Positions 53,142-61,253 of a stretch of 64,000 nucleotides of DNA are shown piece by piece. The position numbers and the translations under genes were made by a program. The number at the start of each line of letters is the position of its first letter. Positions within the stretch are counted from its first letter, which is position 1. The DNA lies in assembly GCF_002013915.1 (NCBI RefSeq), contig NZ_MBTF01000003.1, positions 235,349 through 299,348 on the forward strand, in the 5' to 3' direction. The DNA comes from Mucilaginibacter pedocola (lineage in GTDB: Bacteria; Bacteroidota; Bacteroidia; Sphingobacteriales; Sphingobacteriaceae). Under the pieces are notes generated by a model. It was not told where the DNA came from, ran no database searches, and worked only from the letters and a program-made list of their open reading frames with translations.

Positions 53142-54779
53142 ATGAAAGTTGCCTCCTTATTCACAGTACTTGCTGCATTAAGCTTAAGCGCCAACGCCCA
53201 GCAGCGCGGCACCGGCGCGGTTTTCAGTGCCGAAAGCATTGCGGCCACACCCCAAAAAGTAACCTTATCCTTAAGAAGTTTTCGCGGATTACCTGCCTCT
53301 GCCAGCCTGGAGCGCTTTGCCCCAACCCCCGGCGACCAGGGTAACCACGGCACCTGCGTGGCCTTTGCCAACGGCTACTCGGTAGGTACCATTTTATACA
53401 ACAAAACCCATAACCTTACAGATCAGGCCCTGAAGGACAAGTATGCTTACTCGGCCACCTACCTATACGAGCAAATAAAACGCGCCGGCGATAGCGATTG
53501 CCAGGAAGGTACCGACCCCATAAAGGCGTTGGTTACCATGATAACCGGAGGCGATGCCCTTTACCGCCGCGTACCTTACGTTTGCAACTACGTAGTAACC
53601 GACCAGATACGCGCCGAAGCCGCAAATTACAAAATACAGGATGCCGCCATATTGTTCGCCGCCCAGGGGATGATGAAGGACGATAAGTATGTAAAATCTA
53701 ACGAAGATATGGTGGCTTCGGTTAAGAAAGCATTGGCCGAAGGTTCACCGGTATCGGGCGGTTTTCATATACCTGAAACATTCTTCCGCATCAAATCAGA
53801 TGTTTGGTACCCGGATGCTAACGAGGCGGCCGGTAACTGGAAGCACAATGGCCACGCTATGGCTATTATTGGTTACGATGATAACAAAGCGGGCGGTTCT
53901 TTCCGCATTATGAACAGCTGGGGCACCGGCTGGGCCGATGGTGGCTTTGTATGGATGCGTTATTCGGATTTCACCCGCTGGTGCGTATTGGCCCTGCAGG
54001 TATTTGGCAATCCCAACACCCAGCCTCCTGATGAAGCGCCAAAACCACAACCAAAACCCGTTCCGCCGCCAACACCTGCACCAACACCAACCCCTGCACC
54101 AACTCCGGCTCCTGAACCTAAGCCCGAGCCAAAACCACAACCTGTGCCCGATGCAGGTACTTTCGCGCTCAGCGGCAGCATGGAATTTAAACTAAATACC
54201 GGCGACGATATGCCCGTGAACAAGATATCGACCCGTAACCTTACGGTAGAAGATGACTCGAAAGATGCTAAGGAAGATCTGGTAGCCTACACCATGGCCA
54301 ATACTTACAGCAGCGGTACTAAATTCCGCTTCATGATGAATATTGATGCCGAAGCCTATGTATACGCATTTGCTACCGACTTAACCGGTAAAGTGAACCT
54401 GATATTGCCATATGATGCATCGGTATCAACCCACGTTGGCGCTAACAGTACCATTGCCTTCCCATCGGATACTAAAGTGATACAGATGGATGAGCAGAAA
54501 GGTGTTGATTACCTGCTGGTGCTTTACTCGGCACAAAAACTGGATGCGCCTGCCATTGTAGAGAAAATGAACAGCATGAAAGGCGGCCTGAGCCACAAAA
54601 TAAAAACCGTGCTGGGCAACAAACTTATCGATAAGAGCAAGATAAATTACGCCGGCGATAAGGTAGGTTTCAGCACCAAACCATTATCAACCCGCAACCT
54701 CACCGTAACCGACGATGACGACAAAAGGCCAACCACAGGCAGCGTAGTGCCCCTGATGGTTGAGATAAAACACCAGTAA
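53142..54779 (+). CDS. Exported papain-like (C1) cysteine protease with DUF4384-like C-terminal domain
   Basis: The 545-residue protein has a signal peptide (MKVASLFTVLAALSLSANA) and a C1-type peptidase domain (about 45-290). Gln66 and Cys72 are in GDQGNHGTCVAFANG, His238 in HNGHAMAIIGYDD and Asn258 in MNSWGTGWADGG, so the catalytic set is complete. A Pro/Lys-rich linker (about 294-337) leads to a DUF4384-like domain (about 380-490, GTKFRFMMNIDAEAYVYAFATDLTGKVNLILP). STRNLTVEDD at 363 and STRNLTVTDD at 516 flank that domain. No propeptide is obvious. It is 28 bp upstream of the first propeller-caspase gene, so it probably acts with the three caspase-like proteins outside the cytoplasm. Confidence 0.9.
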   Translation: MKVASLFTVLAALSLSANAQQRGTGAVFSAESIAATPQKVTLSLRSFRGLPASASLERFAPTPGDQGNHGTCVAFANGYSVGTILYNKTHNLTDQALKDKYAYSATYLYEQIKRAGDSDCQEGTDPIKALVTMITGGDALYRRVPYVCNYVVTDQIRAEAANYKIQDAAILFAAQGMMKDDKYVKSNEDMVASVKKALAEGSPVSGGFHIPETFFRIKSDVWYPDANEAAGNWKHNGHAMAIIGYDDNKAGGSFRIMNSWGTGWADGGFVWMRYSDFTRWCVLALQVFGNPNTQPPDEAPKPQPKPVPPPTPAPTPTPAPTPAPEPKPEPKPQPVPDAGTFALSGSMEFKLNTGDDMPVNKISTRNLTVEDDSKDAKEDLVAYTMANTYSSGTKFRFMMNIDAEAYVYAFATDLTGKVNLILPYDASVSTHVGANSTIAFPSDTKVIQMDEQKGVDYLLVLYSAQKLDAPAIVEKMNSMKGGLSHKIKTVLGNKLIDKSKINYAGDKVGFSTKPLSTRNLTVTDDDDKRPTTGSVVPLMVEIKHQ

Positions 54780-54807
54780 TTCATCTTCTATTAAAACCCC
54801 TGAAGGT

Positions 54808-57800
54808 ATGAAGAAGGGCCTTTGGCTGGCGCTCGCCCTGTTGGGCAGCGCCTTGGCCGGTTACAGCCAAACCGGCAATATCGTTATCCCGAACGGCAAT
54901 GCCGAACAGATAAGATTTGTATTGCTTGATAAGCAAAGCAAATACTTATACACGGTAGAAAGCCCCAAAGCGGTGATGTGGGATGCCAAAACTCATGAAC
55001 AATTGTATAGCTGGCCACTGGCTATGGAATATATAAAAGATGCTCAGGTAAGCCATGACGGCACTATACTGGCTATTGCCGGGCTTAGCGATGTTACTTT
55101 TTTCTCCACCGTAACAGGCAAGAAGCTATTCACTACCGATTCTTCTCTGGGCGGCAGAAACTGTAAATTCTCTGCGGATGATAAAACCATATACCGCTAC
55201 AAGAGGGGGATTATTGCTGTTGATATAGCCACTCAAGCAGAAACAGAGTTGATACCCGACGACGGTTACGACGATCCCCAACTGGAACTGTTGGACGATG
55301 GCCGCATCATAACCCATAGCGACAGGGGCTGGAAGATATGGAACCTCGCGCAAAAAAAGAAAGAGTTCGAATACAAGTATACCAGGCAGGCCAAGGAGAC
55401 TTACTTGCCGGCAATGAAAGCAATAGCCGGACCGGCCGAAGGCTCGGGCATAGCCTTCCGGGATATGAATACAGGGAAAGTGCTGAAAACGCTGCCGGTA
55501 ATGACCAACAATTACAAGTTGTTCCCATCGGTAAACAACAAGGATTTCATATTTAACGATGGGGCTTTCGAAAGCTACCTGTACACCGTTTACAACGGCG
55601 AAACGTTTTTGCCTGTCAAGAAATTCGACGCCGGCGGAAATTTAAATGAGGGGTATTTTACGGGTGCACAACATACTATGTACGCCACGCATTATTCGGA
55701 AGTTTTTTTGCTGAATACAACGACCGGCAAATCAGGAGCGGCGTTTAAAAAACTGGTGTCGGACCTGGGGCGCGATGTGTTCTCGAGCATGGAGTATGAT
55801 TTCAGGACCGGCATCCTGAATATTATTACAGACGACTCGGTGTACAGGAGCATCAACATGGTGAAGCTGAATCCTTTCAGGCGTAAGCCACTGCCCATTT
55901 TTACCGATATGATAACCTTTAGCCCTACCGGCGATACCATTGCAGTGTTCGACGATCACAAGGGTTATATCAAGGATATCAAAGCCAATAAATTCATCCA
56001 ACCGGCTATAAAACTTATAGATGAAGCTGCATCTACCGAGCGCAAGAATTTCTTTTTCGATGCCTCGGGCACGCAGGTATACTTTACCACCTTTAATGTA
56101 AAACGGCAGCTGTATACGCTGAATAAAATAGGAGTGAAGTCGGGCTTGATAACAAAGGTCTTCGATTTTACCAACCTGTTGTTCCCTTACATTCATCCTG
56201 ATAAGAGTATGTTGGCGGCTATAGAAGCTGGCAGCCCTAAAGTTTGGAACCTGGCGACGGGTAAGGTAATATTCGCACCAAAGATAGCAGGGGGTAATGC
56301 GGAGTTTATTTCACTCTCGAATGATAAAAAACGGGTACTGATAGTGCACGATAGCGCCACCGAGATATATGATATGGCCACAGGGAGCATGCTGTCGCGC
56401 TCGGAAGGCTATGCGCCTTTAACCCAGTTTGCAATATACGCCTGCACGCCCGATCTCTCCATGGTTTTTCAGTGCCGCGCCGACGGGCAGATAGATGCTA
56501 TAAATGCGCAGGGTAAATATGCTTACAGCAGGCACGAACACACCTCGTCGGTACGCCGGGCTTTGTTTTCGCCCGATAGCCGGATAATGTACACCATCTC
56601 CGACGATGAATCCATTAAAGTATGGCAGCCCCAAACCGGCAAATTGCTGGGTACGTTGTATCTGTTTAACGATGGTAACGACTTTGTTTTTATAGACCCT
56701 TACGGCCGTTTTGATGGTACCGAGGGCGGCATGAAACGGATGTACTACTTCCGTAACCGCGTGAAGGTATCGTTGGATGTTGTTTACGAACGTTTTTACA
56801 CGCCCAACCTGTACCAGCGCTTGGTAAATGGCGAAGATTTTCCGCCGATAGATATCATCATCAATCCGCAGCCAAAAGTGCGCATCAGTTATGCAGAGGT
56901 CTCCCGTAACCTGAACGTGGTAGAGGATAAAGTGCAAACCTATAACAACACTACCGGCGTGGCTGAAATAACCGTCAATGCCAGTGCCGAGAATGATAAG
57001 GTAGACGAGATACGCCTGTTCCACAATGGTAAAATAGTGAACCTGGCCACGCGCGGTTTGTTTGTAACCGATAACAATACAGGTACCGATACCAAGAAGT
57101 ACACGCTGAATTTATTGCCCGGCGTAAATAACATCCGCGCGGTGGCCCTCAACAGCCAGCGCACCGAGAGCGAGCCGGATGAGATACTGGTAAACTATAA
57201 AGTAGCAGGCCAGCCCGATGCGCCTGTGCCAGTGAACAATAACAAAGCTATAATTGCACAGGTAGACAAAAATGCCACCATGCATTTGGTGGTGATCGGC
57301 ATCAACGCCTATAAGAACCCGAAAATGAGCCTCAACTACGCGCTGGCAGATGCTACGGCTTTTAAAGATGAAGCCGAGAAGGATGCTAAAACCATCATCA
57401 GCAACTTAAAAACATACTTTGTTACCGATGATAAAGCCGATAAAAATGGCATAGTAGCTGCCTTTACCGAAGTGCAGAAGAACGCTAAGCCGCAGGACGT
57501 ATTTGTGTTCTACTACGCCGGGCACGGCGTCATCAGCGAGAAGAACAAGGAGTTTTACCTCGTCCCCAATAACGTTACCGACTTGAAGAACGTGGATGAA
57601 GCGCTGGCACAGAACGGTATCCCCTCAAAAATGCTGCAGCAGTATGCCATTGATATCCCTGCGCAAAAACAGGTTTTCATATTGGATGCCTGCCAGAGTG
57701 CCGGGGCATTTCAGCAACTATTGGCCGCAGATGGCGACCAGCAAAAGAACCTTGCCGTTGTTGCCCGTAGCACGGGTACGCATTGGATAGCCGCCAGCGG

Positions 57801-58032
57801 CAGCCAGCAATTTGCGCAGGAGTTCGCACAGTTAGGTCACGGTGCTTTCACCTACGTATTGCTCAAAGCCATGCAGGGCGAGGCAGCGAGTAATAAAATG
57901 ATAACCATAAACGGGCTGAAAAACTTTTTGCAGGTGCAGGTGCCCGGGCTGATGAAGAAGTATAACGGCGCCCCGCAATACCCGGCTACTTATGGCTATG
58001 GGAATGACTTCCCGGTAGAAGTAATGAAATAA
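54808..58032 (+). CDS. Exported beta-propeller / caspase-like protease, copy 1
   Basis: The 1074-residue protein has a signal peptide (MKKGLWLALALLGSALAGYS) and a WD40-like propeller region (about 22-610, with repeats such as KYLYTVESPKAVMWDAKTHEQL and ESIKVWQPQTGKLLG). A conserved linker follows (DFVFIDPYGRFDGTEGGMKR; an Ig-like stretch around AEITVNASAENDKVDEIRL), then a C14 caspase-like domain (about 825-1074). Catalytic His906 is in YYAGHG and Cys962 in LDACQSAG. Such clan CD peptidases usually cut after Arg/Lys or Asp; the specificity is not readable here. The gene lies 28 bp after the papain-like protease and 12 bp before a close paralogue. Confidence 0.93.
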   Translation: MKKGLWLALALLGSALAGYSQTGNIVIPNGNAEQIRFVLLDKQSKYLYTVESPKAVMWDAKTHEQLYSWPLAMEYIKDAQVSHDGTILAIAGLSDVTFFSTVTGKKLFTTDSSLGGRNCKFSADDKTIYRYKRGIIAVDIATQAETELIPDDGYDDPQLELLDDGRIITHSDRGWKIWNLAQKKKEFEYKYTRQAKETYLPAMKAIAGPAEGSGIAFRDMNTGKVLKTLPVMTNNYKLFPSVNNKDFIFNDGAFESYLYTVYNGETFLPVKKFDAGGNLNEGYFTGAQHTMYATHYSEVFLLNTTTGKSGAAFKKLVSDLGRDVFSSMEYDFRTGILNIITDDSVYRSINMVKLNPFRRKPLPIFTDMITFSPTGDTIAVFDDHKGYIKDIKANKFIQPAIKLIDEAASTERKNFFFDASGTQVYFTTFNVKRQLYTLNKIGVKSGLITKVFDFTNLLFPYIHPDKSMLAAIEAGSPKVWNLATGKVIFAPKIAGGNAEFISLSNDKKRVLIVHDSATEIYDMATGSMLSRSEGYAPLTQFAIYACTPDLSMVFQCRADGQIDAINAQGKYAYSRHEHTSSVRRALFSPDSRIMYTISDDESIKVWQPQTGKLLGTLYLFNDGNDFVFIDPYGRFDGTEGGMKRMYYFRNRVKVSLDVVYERFYTPNLYQRLVNGEDFPPIDIIINPQPKVRISYAEVSRNLNVVEDKVQTYNNTTGVAEITVNASAENDKVDEIRLFHNGKIVNLATRGLFVTDNNTGTDTKKYTLNLLPGVNNIRAVALNSQRTESEPDEILVNYKVAGQPDAPVPVNNNKAIIAQVDKNATMHLVVIGINAYKNPKMSLNYALADATAFKDEAEKDAKTIISNLKTYFVTDDKADKNGIVAAFTEVQKNAKPQDVFVFYYAGHGVISEKNKEFYLVPNNVTDLKNVDEALAQNGIPSKMLQQYAIDIPAQKQVFILDACQSAGAFQQLLAADGDQQKNLAVVARSTGTHWIAASGSQQFAQEFAQLGHGAFTYVLLKAMQGEAASNKMITINGLKNFLQVQVPGLMKKYNGAPQYPATYGYGNDFPVEVMK

Positions 58033-58044
58033 TTATCGAATGAG

Positions 58045-61000
58045 ATGAAGAGAATTATCCTGATCATTTGCCTTTGCTTTTTTGTCGCAGTTTCTGTTAT
58101 GGCTCAAACGGGCAACATCATTATACCAAGCGGGCATGCAAAACCCGTAAGCAGTATTGTGGTGGATAAGCAGGGCAAATACATGTATACCCTCGAATCG
58201 AACAAGGTGATCATGTGGGACGTGAAAACCCACGATCAGCTTTACACATTCGAAAATGGGGGTAAGGATATCATACTGAGTAACGACGGTACCAAAATGA
58301 TACTCTTTGGTAGCTGTTATTCAACAGTGACGGGTAAGCTACTGTTTAAGATGGGCGGTTCTTCTAACACGTTCGCCTTTTCGCCGGATGATACTAAAAT
58401 ATACATTATCGGCAGCAGCCTTATTATTGCCGATGCCAATACAGGCAAAGGCGAAGAAATATTAAAAACGCCGGGGTTTGGTTACTCCCTCAGCGCCTTC
58501 GTTTTGGAGGATGGCCGTTTATTAGCGTACGACAACACTGCCTGGCGAATTTACGACCTTGCTCAAAAAAAACTGGACTTTGAGTACAAAGCAGAATATC
58601 TCAACTCCATGGTTTACTTGCCAACCCTGCACGCCATGGCTAACTACCTACCCGAGAAGCCCGTAAACATCAGGGATATTTATACCGGGAAAGTACTCAG
58701 CACACTAAAGCATACCGAGAGCCAGCCTCTGCTTATCCCATCTGCAGATAACACGGAGTTTATTTATTACGATGGCAATATGATCACCAACACTTTCACC
58801 ATTTACAATGGCGAAACCTGGCTGCCAGTAAAACGGATAACAGCGCTTTCCACAGGTTATTACAATGGCAGTACCGGGCGGCTTTTTGCGGTTAAAGGTG
58901 TTGATATTGATGTGATAAATGTAAAAACGGGGGCAAAGTTGGCAACGTTCAAGCGCCAGGTGGCAGATCTGGGGGGCGATATCTTCAGTTCTCTGCAATA
59001 TAATTACTCAACGGCCACGCTCAATATCGTTACCGACGATTCGGTTTACAAAAGCATCGATATGGTAAAGCTAAAACCCTTTAGGCATAAGCCTATTGCT
59101 AACATGAGCGTTATGGCTTTTAGTACCACGGGCGATACCGTTGCTATATTCAGCGGGTATAAAAGTTTGACATTGAAGAATATCAAAACCGGGAAATTGC
59201 TGTTGACCGTTAAGAAACTTATTGATGAAGCGTCTACCAACGAGCGGGATAACTTTTTCTTTAACGAAACGGGGACAGAGCTTTATTACACCCTTTTTAG
59301 CATTCCAAAACAACGCTGTACCATTTACCGGATGAACACCAAAACAGGTGTTACGGTGCCCCTCATCAGTTTTATTGGTACCCGTAACCCGAAACTTACT
59401 CCGGATAAAAGCATGCTTGCCGCGATAGATGAAGGTTACCAATACGACCATGCCAAAGTTTGGGACATTACCTCCGGTAAACTATTGTTCGATAAAAATA
59501 TGGGGGAGGATAGCCATAACTATATCTCTGTATCTGCTAATAAAAAACAGGTGTTGTTTACCCGCAACGGCACGCCCGAATTATACGACATTGCAGCCGG
59601 AGCACTGGTAAACAAATTTAAAGTTTCGCTTGGGCACGATGTGGTAAACGCCACGCCTGATCTCTCCACATTTGTCACGGGTAGTGTTAACGGTTTTATA
59701 ACCGCCTATAAAGCCGATGGTACACAACTTTATAGCGTATCCGGGCATTTGGCGCAGGTACGACGAATTTTGTTCTCGCAGGATGCCGCCTTGATGTACA
59801 CCGTAGCCGAAGACCAAACCATAAAAGTTTGGCAAACCCAAACGGGCAAACTGTTGGGTACGCTGTATTTGTTTAACGATGGCGACGACTTTGTTTTTAT
59901 AGACCCCTACGGTCGTTTTGATGGTACCGAAGGGGGGATGAAGCGCATGTACTACTTCCGCAACCGAATAAAAGTATCGCTGGATGTGGTATATGAACGG
60001 TTTTACACGCCGAATCTTTACCAGCGCCTGGTAAATGGCGAAGATTTCCCGCCGATAGATATCATCATCAACCCGCAGCCAAAAGTACGCATCAATTATG
60101 CCGAAGTTGCCCGTAACCTTAACGTGGTGGAGGATAAGGTGCAAACCTATAACAACACCACCGGCGTAGCAGAGATCACGGTAAATGCCAGCGCCGAGAA
60201 TGATAAGGTAGACGAGATACGCCTGTTCCACAACGGTAAGATAGTGAACCTGGCCACCCGTGGTTTATTTGTTACCGATAACAGCACCGGTACCGATACC
60301 AAAAAATATACCCTTAACCTGTTGCCGGGCGTTAACAGCATCCGTGCGGTAGCTCTTAACAGCCAGCGCACCGAAAGCCGCCCCGACGAAATAACCGTAA
60401 ACTACAAAGCCGCCGGCCAGCCTAACCTTCCTGTGCCTGCAAACAATGGTACTAACGGTGTGCTTGCTCAGGTTGACCGTAATGCTACTATGCATTTGGT
60501 GGTAGTGGGCATCAATGCCTATAAAAACCCCAAGATGAGTTTGAACTACGCTTTGGCAGATGCTACGGCATTTAAGAACGAGGCCGAGAAAGATGCCAAA
60601 ACTATTATCACCAATGTAAAAACCTATTTTGTTACCGATGCACAGGCCGATAAAAACGGCATAACCGCAGCCTTTGCCGAGGTGCAAAAGAACGCCAAAC
60701 CGCAGGACGTATTTGTTTTCTATTACGCCGGCCACGGCGTTATCAGCGATAAAAACAAGGAGTTTTACCTGGTACCTAATGATGTAACCGACCTGAAGAA
60801 TGTGGACGAGGCGCTTGCTCAAAATGGCATCCCGTCAAAAATGCTGCAGCAGTATGCTATAGATATTTCGGCGCAAAAACAGGTGTTTATTTTAGATGCC
60901 TGCCAAAGCGCAGGAGCCTTTCAGCAACTGATGACCAACGATGCCAACCAACAAAAGAACCTGGCCGTTGTGGCACGTAGCACGGGTACACATTGGATAG

Positions 61001-61242
61001 CCGCCAGCGGCAGCCAGCAATTTGCGCAGGAGTTTGCGCAACTGGGGCACGGCGCATTCACCTACGTATTGCTTAAAGCCATGCAGGGCGAGGCCGCCAG
61101 CAACAAAATGGTAACCATAAACGGGCTCAAAAACTTTTTACAGGTACAGGTGCCCGACCTGATGAAGAAATACAACGGCGCGCCGCAATACCCCGCCACT
61201 TATGGCTACGGCAGCGATTTCCCGGTAGAGATGATGAAATAG
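58045..61242 (+). CDS. Exported beta-propeller / caspase-like protease, copy 2
   Basis: This 1065-residue paralogue has a signal peptide (MKRIILIICLCFFVAVSVMA), a propeller (about 22-600), the same linker and a caspase-like domain with His897 (YYAGHG) and Cys953 (LDACQSAG). From IKVW...GKLLGTLYLFNDG to the end it differs from copy 1 at only about 40 of some 470 residues by eye, mostly conservatively, whereas the propellers share framework motifs but little else. Synonymous positions in the conserved part do differ. It is 12 bp after copy 1 and 11 bp before copy 3, clearly one transcription unit. Confidence 0.93.
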   Translation: MKRIILIICLCFFVAVSVMAQTGNIIIPSGHAKPVSSIVVDKQGKYMYTLESNKVIMWDVKTHDQLYTFENGGKDIILSNDGTKMILFGSCYSTVTGKLLFKMGGSSNTFAFSPDDTKIYIIGSSLIIADANTGKGEEILKTPGFGYSLSAFVLEDGRLLAYDNTAWRIYDLAQKKLDFEYKAEYLNSMVYLPTLHAMANYLPEKPVNIRDIYTGKVLSTLKHTESQPLLIPSADNTEFIYYDGNMITNTFTIYNGETWLPVKRITALSTGYYNGSTGRLFAVKGVDIDVINVKTGAKLATFKRQVADLGGDIFSSLQYNYSTATLNIVTDDSVYKSIDMVKLKPFRHKPIANMSVMAFSTTGDTVAIFSGYKSLTLKNIKTGKLLLTVKKLIDEASTNERDNFFFNETGTELYYTLFSIPKQRCTIYRMNTKTGVTVPLISFIGTRNPKLTPDKSMLAAIDEGYQYDHAKVWDITSGKLLFDKNMGEDSHNYISVSANKKQVLFTRNGTPELYDIAAGALVNKFKVSLGHDVVNATPDLSTFVTGSVNGFITAYKADGTQLYSVSGHLAQVRRILFSQDAALMYTVAEDQTIKVWQTQTGKLLGTLYLFNDGDDFVFIDPYGRFDGTEGGMKRMYYFRNRIKVSLDVVYERFYTPNLYQRLVNGEDFPPIDIIINPQPKVRINYAEVARNLNVVEDKVQTYNNTTGVAEITVNASAENDKVDEIRLFHNGKIVNLATRGLFVTDNSTGTDTKKYTLNLLPGVNSIRAVALNSQRTESRPDEITVNYKAAGQPNLPVPANNGTNGVLAQVDRNATMHLVVVGINAYKNPKMSLNYALADATAFKNEAEKDAKTIITNVKTYFVTDAQADKNGITAAFAEVQKNAKPQDVFVFYYAGHGVISDKNKEFYLVPNDVTDLKNVDEALAQNGIPSKMLQQYAIDISAQKQVFILDACQSAGAFQQLMTNDANQQKNLAVVARSTGTHWIAASGSQQFAQEFAQLGHGAFTYVLLKAMQGEAASNKMVTINGLKNFLQVQVPDLMKKYNGAPQYPATYGYGSDFPVEMMK

Positions 61243-61253
61243 AAAATTGACCT

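Noticed and set aside
56419..57024. Antisense frame of 201 codons in caspase copy 1, with a similar one (59581-60231) in copy 2
   Set aside because: Both mirror the conserved linker of the sense genes, so their mutual similarity follows from the sense-strand duplication and is not independent evidence of a gene.
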